Shown piece by piece: positions 51,458 to 60,447 of a stretch of 64,000 nt of DNA. The notes beneath the pieces are model-generated. The model did not search any database and had not been told where the DNA came from. It saw only the letters and a program-made list of their open reading frames with translations. Made by a program: the position numbers and the translations under genes. The stretch comes from Mycobacterium paraseoulense (GTDB taxonomy: Bacteria > Actinomycetota > Actinomycetes > Mycobacteriales > Mycobacteriaceae), in assembly GCF_010731655.1 (NCBI RefSeq), contig NZ_AP022619.1, forward strand, positions 1,550,001 through 1,614,000, written 5' to 3'. The number at the start of each line of letters is the position of its first letter. Position 1 is the stretch's first letter.

Positions 51458-52467
51458 CGGACCGCCTCCAACTGTGGCAGCAGAGCGTCGGCGATAGCCG
51501 CGTACTGGTGCTTGGGGTCGCCCGCTATCACAGCCAGGAATTTCGCCCGGCGGTGATAGAGCTGGATGTCGCACTCCTCGGTCAAGCCCTGGCCGCCGTG
51601 CGTATGCAGGGCGTGCGCGACAGCCCTCATCGCAGCCTCCGCCGCCGACGCATATGCCATCAAAGCGAGAAGACCGGCCGAATCGAGTTGCTTCTGCGCG
51701 GCCCACTGAGACTTCCAGGACAGCAGCCGCACCCCATCGAGGGCCGTCAAGTCGTCAGCCAGAGGAAACGCGACCGCCTGAAATCGACCTATCGGAACAC
51801 CGAATGCCGAACGTTCTTTTGCGAATTCGGCTGCCAGTTCGACCGCGCGCAGGCCCACGCCCACGAGCATGCTGGCGGCCAGACGCCTCCAATTCGTCAC
51901 CATCTCTGTGTAGGCTGCGCGGGCCGCACTACCCTTCTGGAGAACCTCGATCCCGGTCGCCCGTTTCGGGGAAACTCTGTTGAGGGCGGCGCCCGCGAAG
52001 TTGCGCTGCACCGGATAGCAGTCCATTCCGGTCAACCACAACAGTTCATCGCCGAGCAGGCCGACTACACCATCCGCGACACCGGAATACTGAACGAGGA
52101 CTTCGTGATCGGGGCTCTGCCACGGCGCTAAGGCCACCGCGATGACCGCTTCATCGGCTCGAGGGACGAGCGACTCTGCAGAAACCATCGACAACAGTCG
52201 GCGACCGACATAGGTTTCGATGAGTGGGACCGGTGCGAGGTGGCGACCGCAGATCTCCGCAACAAGTGCGACTGTGAGCAGCGGATCCGGCGCATCGTCG
52301 ATGTCCTTGCCGACAACCCCGATCGCGGACAGCGACTTCCACAAGTCCGCGTCGAATCCACCGTCGACCTCGACGGCACGCACCCGACTGGTCGAACAGT
52401 CTTTCGTCAACAGCGCCCCGACCACGCGACAGAGGTCGCGTTGCTCGGATGACAACGAAAGATCCAC
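51454..52467 (-). CDS. Acyl-CoA dehydrogenase (FadE-like), partner subunit
   Basis: A 337-aa protein. The start is placed at a GTG (52467) so that the product begins V-D-L-S-L-S-S-E-Q-R, a usual FadE N-terminus, with GGAAGGA 10 nt upstream; the open frame continues far upstream through the amidohydrolase gene. The C-terminal half contains KERSAFGVPIGRFQAVAFPL and HALHTHGGQGLTEECDIQLY. The middle is poorly conserved, fitting the partner subunit of heteromeric FadE enzymes. Confidence 0.88.
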   Translation of the reverse strand: MDLSLSSEQRDLCRVVGALLTKDCSTSRVRAVEVDGGFDADLWKSLSAIGVVGKDIDDAPDPLLTVALVAEICGRHLAPVPLIETYVGRRLLSMVSAESLVPRADEAVIAVALAPWQSPDHEVLVQYSGVADGVVGLLGDELLWLTGMDCYPVQRNFAGAALNRVSPKRATGIEVLQKGSAARAAYTEMVTNWRRLAASMLVGVGLRAVELAAEFAKERSAFGVPIGRFQAVAFPLADDLTALDGVRLLSWKSQWAAQKQLDSAGLLALMAYASAAEAAMRAVAHALHTHGGQGLTEECDIQLYHRRAKFLAVIAGDPKHQYAAIADALLPQLEAVR

Positions 52468-52553
52468 GGCACAAATGTCCTTCCGCCACGCGTCGTTAGC
52501 CGACAGCGCCGCTTGGTAAGTGGTAACGGTCGGGGTCGTGTGAGCCTTGGTGG

Positions 52554-53747
52554 CTACGCGACAGCGGCACGCTCTGTCTTCAGTAGCCGCCGCGCGTTTC
52601 CCGCTAGATAAAGCGCTTGAGCAGTCGGCGATAACCCGGCCGCCGTCTTCACCATGTCCATCGGGGTGGCGGTTCCCTCCGCATGTGGAAAGTCGGAGCC
52701 CATGAGCACCCGTTCCGCACCAATCAGGTCCACGAGTGCGCCGACGTCGTCTTCCGGAAATGGAGAAACATAGATGTGTTCGCGGAAGATATCGCTCGGC
52801 CGTCCCTCGACGCGCCCACCGAGCCATGGGCCCGAGCGTCCCATGCCCTTCATCTTGTCCATGACCGAGAGAAGGTATCCCACCCAGCCGGAACCGTTTT
52901 CGACGCTCACAAGCCGTAGCCGCGGGAAGCGGCCGAACAGGTTGTGAAGAATGCAGGCTGCAAAGGTCTCCATGATGGGTCGGTCCCCATAGAACATCGC
53001 CCACTGCAACGCCGACTTCTCATGCGGTCGTGGCGTCGGGTTCTCCCCGAAATCCGTCGAGTAGAACTCGTTGTAGCCGGACTCCGACATATGGAATGCC
53101 ACCGGCACTTCGGCCTCCTGGCACATCGCCCAGAACCGGTCATGGATCGGATCGGCGGGCGAGCGATGGTTCGCGTGGCCAGGTTTCATGACGACGACGC
53201 GAGCGCCTTCATCCAATACGCGGCTCAGCTCGGCGACGGCGAGCTCGGGATCGTGCAGGGAGACCATCGGTGCCGCGAGGAGCCTGTCGTCGCGCGCGTA
53301 TCCCCAGTCGTCGGCGAGCCATCGATTGAAGGCCCGCAGGTTGGCGTACAGCGCCTCGGTGTCATGGCGCAGGTGATGCTCCCACAGCAGTCCGAGCGTC
53401 GGGTACAACGTCATTGCAGCGACACCCAACTCGTCCATCTTCGCGATCCGCGCTGCCCGGTCCCGCCATTCAGCGGCCATCGGCGCAAGCAGCCGCGCAT
53501 CGTCCGGGGCGATCCCCTTCTTGATCGCCTGGAACCACTCTTTCAAAGACCCTGGGTTGAGCGCCTCTGTGAAGAACCCCGGATTAATCAGGTGCAGCTG
53601 TTGGCCACGCCACATCACTCGTTCATTGCCCGAGTCAGGATCTTCCACCGTAATCGCGCTATCACGGAACTTCGGATCGATATAGCGAGTGAAGCAGTCA
53701 GGCGGCTCGTAGTAGTGGGTGTCGGAATCGAAGATATCGACAGTCAT
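52554..53747 (-). CDS. Amidohydrolase family protein (PF04909)
   Basis: A 397-aa metal-dependent hydrolase/decarboxylase-type protein. The N-terminal metal site is IFDSDTHYYEPPDCF. Other elements are LGVAAMTLYPTLGLLWEHHL, VVMKPGHANHRSP, VAFHMSESGYNE, RLVSVENGSGWVGYLLSVMD and LMGSDFPHAEGTATP. The ATG at 53747 has GGAG 8 nt upstream; the longer frame to 53912 starts at a GTG with no such site. It heads the minus operon running through two FadE genes, SnoaL and the headless thiolase. The palindrome at 53.92 kb lies upstream. Confidence 0.92.
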   Translation of the reverse strand: MTVDIFDSDTHYYEPPDCFTRYIDPKFRDSAITVEDPDSGNERVMWRGQQLHLINPGFFTEALNPGSLKEWFQAIKKGIAPDDARLLAPMAAEWRDRAARIAKMDELGVAAMTLYPTLGLLWEHHLRHDTEALYANLRAFNRWLADDWGYARDDRLLAAPMVSLHDPELAVAELSRVLDEGARVVVMKPGHANHRSPADPIHDRFWAMCQEAEVPVAFHMSESGYNEFYSTDFGENPTPRPHEKSALQWAMFYGDRPIMETFAACILHNLFGRFPRLRLVSVENGSGWVGYLLSVMDKMKGMGRSGPWLGGRVEGRPSDIFREHIYVSPFPEDDVGALVDLIGAERVLMGSDFPHAEGTATPMDMVKTAAGLSPTAQALYLAGNARRLLKTERAAVA

Positions 53748-53916
53748 GGCCTTGTCTCCGTTGCAGAGGTCTCGGTGGTTCACTGCAGGTCCCTCGTGGG
53801 AGTCGCAGCATCCGTTTAAACGATGCGGTGATGATCCAATGACATGGCGGGCCAGTCCTGCCAGCGCCTCGCACATGCACTTGATCGCCCGCAGCCGCCG
53901 CAATGGCTTCACCGTA

Positions 53917-53936
53917 CTTTAACACTGATGTTAAAG
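53917..53936. promoter_or_regulatory. Perfect 20-bp palindromic operator candidate, copy 2
   Basis: CTTTAACACTGATGTTAAAG: two perfect 8-bp arms around CTGA. It lies 170 bp upstream of the amidohydrolase start and about 140 bp upstream of the divergent SDR start. A diverged copy precedes the TetR gene at 47.66 kb. Symmetry and size fit a TetR-type operator. Confidence 0.7.
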
Positions 53937-54009
53937 TCAATATGTGCTTGGGTGCCGCCACCTTATGGTCGATGCCGCCCACTTGCGAAGCGGGTGTCGC
54001 AGCTGATTA

Positions 54010-54031
54010 GTATATAACTGTTTAGCGGATT
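54010..54031 (+). promoter_or_regulatory. Copy of the recurrent 20-bp AT-rich promoter site
   Basis: ATATAACTGTTTAGCGGATT, differing at two of 20 positions from the site at 27.43 kb. It lies about 45 bp before the start of the (broken) SDR gene. A second TAGCGG follows directly. Confidence 0.6.
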
Positions 54032-54076
54032 AGCGGTGCGTGGCCAACGATGGCAACTCGAGGACAGCGAGGCCCT

Positions 54077-54891
54077 ATGACCAACCGCCTTGACGGCAAA
54101 GTCGCGTTCATCACCGGAGCGGCCCGCGGCCAGGGCCGCGCGCACGCCGTCCGGATGGCGCAGGAAGGTGCCGACATCATCGCGGTCGACATTTGCGAAG
54201 ACATCAAGTCGAACCCGTATCCGCTGGCGTCCCCTGAGGATCTGGACCAAACGGCCAAGCTGGTCAAGGACTGTGGCCGCCGCATCCTGGCGATCAAGGC
54301 CGACGTGCGCGAACGCGATCAGCTGCGCGCAGCCATCGAGGCGGGCCTTTCGGATTTCGGCCACCTCGATATCGTGGTCGCCAATGCCGGCATCCTTCCC
54401 ATGGCGTTGGGAGAGCCGGAGGCGAGCGATTTCGTCGACGCAACCGATGTGGACTTGGTCGGTGTGATGAATGCGGTTGCCGTGTCGATTCCGCACCTCG
54501 CAGACGGATCGTCGATCATCGCGACGGGCTCAACTGCTGGCATGATGCCCGCCGCCACCACCAATTCGTCGAAGAGATGTCTCAGCACCTCGCGCCGCGT
54601 TTCATCCGGATCAACGCGATCCATCCCACCAACGTCAACACGCACCTCATCCACAACGAAGGCATGTACAAGCTGTTCCGTCCCGACCTGGAAAATCCGA
54701 CACGTGAGGATGCCGAACCCGCGTTCACCTTCTTTCAGGCGATGCCAATCCCTTACATCGAACCCGAGGACGTCGCCAACCTCGCGGTGTTCCTTGCCAG
54801 CAACGAATCCCGCTACATCACCGGCCAGCAGATCCGCGTCGACGCCGGTTCCTATCTCAAGTTCCCGGCCGGTCCGCCATCATCCATGTGA
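54077..54891 (+). pseudogene. Mycofactocin-type SDR with an internal deletion and frameshift
   Basis: The N-terminal part is normal: VAFITGAARGQGRAHAVRMA, VDICEDIKSNPYP, VANAGILPMALGE, IIATGSTAGMMPA. Then about 25-30 residues holding the catalytic YxxxK are missing and the frame changes. The remaining C-terminus continues from about 54560 in another frame (MSQHLAPRFIRINAIHPTNV, ANLAVFLASNESRYITGQQI) to a stop at 54891. An intact relative follows at 55.0 kb. Without the Tyr and Lys the product cannot be an active SDR. Confidence 0.88.
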
Positions 54892-55002
54892 CGCGGCGAG
54901 GTCATAGACACGGGCGGCGCCGTATGAGCGCCTGGTGCGGTGCCGATTGTCGGTGTTTGAGGCGTGAGGTGTCCGAATCCATTTCTGAGGAAGGGTTTTT
55001 CG

Positions 55003-55803
55003 ATGGGACGCATGACTGGCAAGGTCATTCTGGTCACCGGCGCTGCACGCGGTATGGGACGCAGCCACGCCGTGCGGTTGGCGCAGGAGGGGGCCGACCT
55101 CATCCTGGTTGACATCTGCGCCCCGATCGAGGGGCTGACCTATGCGATGAGCACGCCGCAGGATTTGCAGACCACGGCCAAGGAAGTGCAGGCGTTAGGC
55201 CAGCGAGTGCACGCCGCTCACGCCGATGTGCGAGACCGCACGATGTTGCAGGACGTTGTCAATGCCGGCGTCGATCAGCTTGGCGGTTTGCACGGAGCGG
55301 TGTCCAACGCCGGAGTATTGACCAGCGGGACCTGGGATATGGTGACCGACGAAGATTGGCGGATCGTGTTGGACGTCAATCTGATTGGTACCTGGAATAC
55401 GTGCCTGGCCGCGATCCCGCATTTGATGGAACGAGGAGGCAGCCTGGTCAACATCAGTTCGGCCGCCGGTATCAAAGGGACACCGCTGCAACTTCCGTAC
55501 ACCGCGAGCAAGCACGGCGTGGTCGGCTTGACCATGGCGTTGGCCAACGAATTGGCGGCTCACTCGATTCGGGTGAACACCGTGCATCCCACCGGCGTAC
55601 CCACAGGTATGGAAGCACTGGAGTTGTTGGACTTGCTGGCCAACACGCGCCAGGATCTCGCGCCGATCTTCCACAACGCGATGCCCGTTGACGTGGTCGA
55701 GCCCGTCGACATCAGTAACGCGGTGCTCTATCTGCTCTCCGACGAAGCCCGCTTCGTCACCGGCACTCAACTGAAAGTCGATGCCGGAGTGACGATTCGC
55801 TGA
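55003..55803 (+). CDS. Mycofactocin-coupled-type SDR oxidoreductase
   Basis: A 266-aa intact SDR. It has LVTGAARGMGRSHAVRLAQE and LVDICAPIEGLTYAM, the insertion between beta-2 and alpha-C typical of mycofactocin-associated SDRs. VSNAGVLTSGTW, NISSAAGIKGTPLQ and the catalytic PYTASKHGVVGL follow, then VHPTGVPTGM and the C-terminal FVTGTQLKVDAGVTIR. Members of this group hold NAD(H) tightly and pass electrons to mycofactocin. It is probably an alcohol or hydroxy-steroid-like dehydrogenase. GAGGAAGG precedes the ATG. Confidence 0.92.
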   Translation: MGRMTGKVILVTGAARGMGRSHAVRLAQEGADLILVDICAPIEGLTYAMSTPQDLQTTAKEVQALGQRVHAAHADVRDRTMLQDVVNAGVDQLGGLHGAVSNAGVLTSGTWDMVTDEDWRIVLDVNLIGTWNTCLAAIPHLMERGGSLVNISSAAGIKGTPLQLPYTASKHGVVGLTMALANELAAHSIRVNTVHPTGVPTGMEALELLDLLANTRQDLAPIFHNAMPVDVVEPVDISNAVLYLLSDEARFVTGTQLKVDAGVTIR

Positions 55804-56003
55804 ACCGCCACCGCCGAGAGGCACTAGAGGACGCTGAAGAAGCGCACAATTCACTGCGGCACAGGCAATATCGGCATACCCGGCTTAAAAGGTGAACACC
55901 GCGGCTGGCTATTACCCGGCCGCCGACGCCTGCGCGATGAATGTCATAAACACCGTATCGGCCGTCGGCGAAGCGTCTCCGGATTGCTCCGCCCAGCAGG
56001 AAC

Positions 56004-57215
56004 CTACAATACGACCGACTTGATCTTGAGGTCGATGATCTGCTCTTCGTCGTATCCGAGTTCGGCAAGTACTTCATCGGTGTGCTCACCGTGTCCCGGG
56101 GCACACCTGAGTGACAACGGCGTCTCATCGAACTGAACCGGACTGCCGGCCAACGCGAATTCATTGCCGTTGGTATCAGTAGTGCGGGGCAGGTATCCGT
56201 TAGCAATCACCTGGGGGTCGTCGTGGATCTCGCGCGCGGTGCGCATCACGTCCCATACGCCCTCGAAATCTGCAAAGACGTTCTCCCAGTGCGCTAAGTC
56301 CGCGGCTGCAAACGTCGACCGCAGCTCGGCGATGCACTCCTTGCGATTCTCGAAACGCACGGGCGCAGTGGCGAACCGCTCGTCCGAAATCAAATCCGTG
56401 CGATCCAAGCGCGTACAGAAATCAGACCAGAACCGATCGGCCTGAAGAAGTACAAACGCGATGAACCGGCCGTCGCGGGTCTTATAGAGGTTGACACCCG
56501 GGTTGGGCATCTCCTCGAGCTGGAACCTGGGAACGTCCTGACCGGTGACCCCCGCGCCGACGATGTTGGGTCCCAGTTGCCAGACGGCAGCGCTGAGCAG
56601 TGAGACGTCGACAATAGACGGTTCACCCGTCCGCTCGCGCTTCACCAACGCTCCGGCGATGCCTGCGGCGATTGTCAAGCCGCCATACACGTCACCAAAG
56701 GCCGGCAGCTGAAGCGGCGGATAGGACCCGTCGCCGGCGGCGTATCCCATTCCGATCCCTCCGCGCGCCCAATACGACGCAAAGTCATATCCGCCCCGGG
56801 TGGCTTCGTCTCCCTTGATGCCGTACCCGTGACCGCGGGCATAGATGATCTTGGGGTTGCGCGCACGCACCTGATCCACGTCGATTCCCATGCGCCGCCG
56901 CGAGTCCGGCAGCAGGTTGGTGAGAAACACGTCGGCTGTCTCAATCAACGTCATCAACACCTCGCGGCCCTCCGGACTGGAAGTGTCCAGACCGATGCTG
57001 CGTTTTCCGCGGTTCGGCTGTTCAATGAAGTGGTTGACGCCGCCCGCTCCGGCGACGACTCCGGAATTGATCAATCCGCGCTGCGGATCACCGGTCTCGG
57101 GATGTTCGATCTTGATGACATCGGCGCCCCAATCGGCGAGCACGGCGCCAGCGGCCGGAACGAACGTCCATGCGGCGAGCTCGACGACGCGAATGCCGCT
57201 CAGCACACCAGTCAT
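56004..57215 (-). CDS. CaiB/BaiF (family III) CoA-transferase
   Basis: A 403-aa protein with RVVELAAWTFVPAAGAVLAD, WGADVIKIEHPETGDPQR, RGKRSIGLDTSSPEG and ARGHGYGIKGDEA. The catalytic-type Asp is in RGGYDFASYWARGG, followed by LPAFGDVYGGLTIAAGI. Family III transferases move CoA between acids through an aspartyl-CoA intermediate. It overlaps the upstream aldehyde dehydrogenase by 4 nt, so the pair probably converts aldehyde to acid and then to acyl-CoA. Confidence 0.93.
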   Translation of the reverse strand: MTGVLSGIRVVELAAWTFVPAAGAVLADWGADVIKIEHPETGDPQRGLINSGVVAGAGGVNHFIEQPNRGKRSIGLDTSSPEGREVLMTLIETADVFLTNLLPDSRRRMGIDVDQVRARNPKIIYARGHGYGIKGDEATRGGYDFASYWARGGIGMGYAAGDGSYPPLQLPAFGDVYGGLTIAAGIAGALVKRERTGEPSIVDVSLLSAAVWQLGPNIVGAGVTGQDVPRFQLEEMPNPGVNLYKTRDGRFIAFVLLQADRFWSDFCTRLDRTDLISDERFATAPVRFENRKECIAELRSTFAAADLAHWENVFADFEGVWDVMRTAREIHDDPQVIANGYLPRTTDTNGNEFALAGSPVQFDETPLSLRCAPGHGEHTDEVLAELGYDEEQIIDLKIKSVVL

Positions 57216-58708
57216 GCGCCGGTGTATCCAATCGTCTTGGTCTGCAGATGCTGCTCGAAGCCTTCGTGACCGTTTTGCCTGCCGAGCCCACTCATCTTGT
57301 AACCGCCGAACGGAGCGTCGGCGCCGTAGAACATGGCGCCGTTGAGGTTCAACGTGCCGGTGCGGATTCGCCCGGCCACCGCCATAGCTCGATCAGGCGA
57401 GCCCATCACCGCACCCGACAAACCATAGGTCGAGTTGTTCGCCAGCTCGACCAGACCATCGTCGCCGCCGTCATAGGGCGTGATCGTGATCACCGGCCCG
57501 AAGATCTCCTCCTGGAACAGACGGTGGCGTGCGTCCACATCGGCGAACACAGTCGGCGCCACAAAGTACCCGCGGTCCAGCCCGTCGGGCCTTCCGCCTC
57601 CGACCGTCACCCGCCCCCCTTGCTGCTTGCCGATCTCGATGTAATTCAACACGCGCTCATGCTGCTTGGCCGACACCACAGGACCGCAAAACGTCGCAGG
57701 ATCGGTTGGGTCTCCGACGGGAACCGCCGCAAAAGTCGCGGTGGCGACCTCGACCGCCTGGTCATAAACCTGCCGCGGAACCAGCATTCGCGTAGTCAGC
57801 CCGCAGCCTTGGCCGGAATGGATCAGCGCTCCCATACAACCCGGCAGGACCGCCTCCATGTCAGCGTCATCGAGCACCATGTACGCCGACTTCCCGCCGA
57901 GCTCGAGCAAGGTGCGCTTCATGGTGTCAGCGGACAGACTTTGAATCAGCTTGCCCACAGCCGTCGAGCCAGTGAAAGAAACCATATCGACGCGCGGATC
58001 GGTGGCGAGCAGCTGAGCCACGCCATTGTCAGACGTCGCGACGACATTGAATACACCCGCCGGGATGTCGGTCTTCTCCGCGACGATACGACCCCACCGC
58101 AGCCCACTCCATGGCGTCTCGATCGCGGGCTTGAGCACCATCGTGTTGCCCGTGGCCAGGACCTGCGCCACCTTGTTGCTGATGATCTCAAACGGGAAAT
58201 TCCACGGCGTGATAGCACCGACGACACCGACCGCTTCCTTGACAACCTTACGGTGATACGGTGAGCCCAACAGCGCACCGTCGGGAAGTGCCCGCTCCCA
58301 AGCAAACTCGGAGATGTACCGGGCGGGCCACCCAACGGCGTCAGCGATCGGCCACTCCAGCTGCGCAATATATGTCGACGACAGCGGCGCACCGACCTCG
58401 GCGATCAACTCGGCGCGGATGTACTCCTTCTCCTCCTGAAGGGCATTGTGAAGTTGCATCAAGCAGTGCTGACGAAACTCGCGATTCGTCGACCAATCGG
58501 TACTATCGAAGGCGCGCCGCGCTGCGGCGACCGCTACCTCCATATCCTCTGCGCCGGCGTCGGTGGCGACGCCCAGCACCTCTTCGGTCGCAGGGTTGAT
58601 GTTGTCGGCCGTCCTACCGGACACCGAGTCGCGTAGCTCGCCGTCAATGTAGAGACGACTCTCTGGGTTGAATTTGACCGACGACGTTGAAACTGGCGAA
58701 GCCGTCAT
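57212..58708 (-). CDS. NAD(P)-dependent aldehyde dehydrogenase
   Basis: A 498-aa ALDH. It has INPATEEVLGVATDAG, GVVGAITPWNFPFEIISNKV, the cofactor loop SFTGSTAVGKLIQ, the catalytic Glu in LLELGGKSAYMVLDDAD, the catalytic Cys in SGQGCGLTTRMLVPR and EEIFGPVITITPYD. The ATG at 58708 has AGAGGA 8 nt upstream; the longer frame to 58741 begins without support. It is the first gene of a two-gene operon with the CaiB-type transferase. Confidence 0.94.
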   Translation of the reverse strand: MTASPVSTSSVKFNPESRLYIDGELRDSVSGRTADNINPATEEVLGVATDAGAEDMEVAVAAARRAFDSTDWSTNREFRQHCLMQLHNALQEEKEYIRAELIAEVGAPLSSTYIAQLEWPIADAVGWPARYISEFAWERALPDGALLGSPYHRKVVKEAVGVVGAITPWNFPFEIISNKVAQVLATGNTMVLKPAIETPWSGLRWGRIVAEKTDIPAGVFNVVATSDNGVAQLLATDPRVDMVSFTGSTAVGKLIQSLSADTMKRTLLELGGKSAYMVLDDADMEAVLPGCMGALIHSGQGCGLTTRMLVPRQVYDQAVEVATATFAAVPVGDPTDPATFCGPVVSAKQHERVLNYIEIGKQQGGRVTVGGGRPDGLDRGYFVAPTVFADVDARHRLFQEEIFGPVITITPYDGGDDGLVELANNSTYGLSGAVMGSPDRAMAVAGRIRTGTLNLNGAMFYGADAPFGGYKMSGLGRQNGHEGFEQHLQTKTIGYTGA

Positions 58709-58759
58709 GAAGACATCCTCTCGCTGGAAGTGGCGCCGCACATGAGTGTAGCCGTTAAT

Positions 58760-58779
58760 AGATAACTATTTATCTGATT
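58760..58779. promoter_or_regulatory. Copy of the recurrent AT-rich site, palindromic here
   Basis: AGATAACTATTTATCTGATT matches 16 of 20 positions of the site at 27.43 kb. Its first 16 bases form the inverted repeat AGATAA-CTAT-TTATCT. It lies about 50 bp before the aldehyde dehydrogenase start. The symmetry supports an operator function beyond a -10 element. Confidence 0.55.
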
Positions 58780-58970
58780 CGTGACCCGGGGGCGCATTCG
58801 CCGGACATCGGAAGCCGATTGTGAGGAATGGCCGCCGTACTCACATGCATCGTCGCCGTCTGACGGGCTTGGACAGACTTCTCCCGGCATCCGATGACGT
58901 ACGTCAATGCCCTACCGTCACTGACGACGGGCGACGTCAATTGTGCGGTTGGACGGAGTTTCGTCCCGTC

Positions 58971-60428
58971 TCAATTGACCGCTACGGATTTCATGTTCAG
59001 GAATTCGTAGATGCCGTCGCGGCCACCCTCCTTGCCGAAACCGCTGACGCCAACGCCTCCGAACGGCTGGTTGGCGGCGAGGTTGAGAGCACCATTGATC
59101 AGCACTTCACCGGTTCTGATGCCCTCCGCGATCACGTGGGCACGCCGGAGATCCTTGGTGTGAACGTAGCCCGAAAGGCCATACCGGCTGTTGTTGGCGA
59201 TCGCGATGGCTTCCTCATCGGTATCGAAGACTGAGATCGCCAGGACCGGACCGAACACCTCGTTTTGCGCAAGAGCCGAGTCAGGGTCGACGTCGGCAAA
59301 CACCGTCGGCTGCAGGTAGTAGCCGCCGAGTCCCGGTCGGTTCAGTGGACCACCGCCGGTGATGAGCCGCGCGCCGTCGCGCTTGGCTTGCTCGATCACT
59401 GCGAGGATTCGATCGAAGGATGGACGACTCACCACCGGGCCCGACATCGTTTCGGGCGCCATGGGATCCCCGACGACGATAGACTCCGCGAGGGTCTTGG
59501 CCCGCTTGATGACCTCATCGTAGATCGTCCGGTTGGCCAGCATTCGCGTTGGGAACGAGCAACCTTGGCCGCTGAGCAGCCCAATACCCATCATCACCCC
59601 GTGGCTGCACGCGCTGTCGAGGTCGGCGTCGTCGAGAATGATGTTGGCCGACTTGCCGCCGAGTTCGAGCACCGTCGGCGTCACGTTCTCGGCACAGGCG
59701 TGCAGGATTTTGCGCGCCGTGTCCGGCCCACCGGTGAAACTCACCTTCCGAACGAGGGGGTGCGAGGCCAGGGCACCGCCGGCCTCCGCCGTGCCTGGCA
59801 GAACCTGTACCACCCCCGGCGGGAAGCCGGCGCACGAAATGAGCTCTGCGAATAGCTCGCCGGTGTACGGGGTCAGCTCGGACGGTTTGACCACCACCGT
59901 GTTGCCGGCCGCGAGCGCGGCGGGAACCTTCATGGCCAGCGACATCAGTGGACCGTTCCAGGTGATGATCGCCCCAATCACGCCGAGGGGCTGCGGCAGT
60001 GTGTAGGAGAACACGCCGTCCGGACCATAGGTACCGGTCACCTGTCCGTCGATCTTGCCCGGCCAGCCCGCGTAGTAGCGAATCCACTCCACTACCTTGC
60101 CGACCATCGTCGTCGCGATCATTATCGGCGACCCGTTCTCCCGGGCGCTCAACTCCCCGAACTTGGCGGCGTTGGCCTCCACGAGGTCAGCGAGCTTGAA
60201 CAGCAACGCCTGGCGCTGAGCCGGAGCCGTATTCCGCCAGCTCGCGAAAGCCCTATCGGCTATCGCCACTGCCTCATCGACCTCGGCCGCACCGGCCAGC
60301 GGGATCGTGCTGCCCACCAGACCTGTAGCCGGGTTGATGTGATCATGGGTTCCGCCGGAGCCTTGGGTGCGCCGCTCCCCGCCAATCCACAGCCCGACAG
60401 CGCGTGTGTCCGACTCGGTTGTCGTCAT
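58971..60428 (-). CDS. NAD(P)-dependent aldehyde dehydrogenase
   Basis: A 485-aa ALDH with INPATGLVGSTIPLAG, GVIGAIITWNGPLMSLAMKV, SFTGGPDTARKILHA, the catalytic Glu in VLELGGKSANIILDDAD, the catalytic Cys in SGQGCSFPTRMLANR and NEVFGPVLAISVFD. The ATG at 60428 has GGAG 6 nt upstream. It follows the uncharacterised protein by 19 nt in a minus-strand operon. It is distinct from the ALDH at 57.2 kb and probably acts on a different aldehyde. Confidence 0.94.
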   Translation of the reverse strand: MTTTESDTRAVGLWIGGERRTQGSGGTHDHINPATGLVGSTIPLAGAAEVDEAVAIADRAFASWRNTAPAQRQALLFKLADLVEANAAKFGELSARENGSPIMIATTMVGKVVEWIRYYAGWPGKIDGQVTGTYGPDGVFSYTLPQPLGVIGAIITWNGPLMSLAMKVPAALAAGNTVVVKPSELTPYTGELFAELISCAGFPPGVVQVLPGTAEAGGALASHPLVRKVSFTGGPDTARKILHACAENVTPTVLELGGKSANIILDDADLDSACSHGVMMGIGLLSGQGCSFPTRMLANRTIYDEVIKRAKTLAESIVVGDPMAPETMSGPVVSRPSFDRILAVIEQAKRDGARLITGGGPLNRPGLGGYYLQPTVFADVDPDSALAQNEVFGPVLAISVFDTDEEAIAIANNSRYGLSGYVHTKDLRRAHVIAEGIRTGEVLINGALNLAANQPFGGVGVSGFGKEGGRDGIYEFLNMKSVAVN

Positions 60429-60447
60429 ATCTTCTCCGTTAGCGAGG

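Noticed and set aside
52468..53004. Upstream extension of the second FadE frame
   Set aside because: It reads through the amidohydrolase gene in another frame; a FadE-like N-terminus begins only at 52467.
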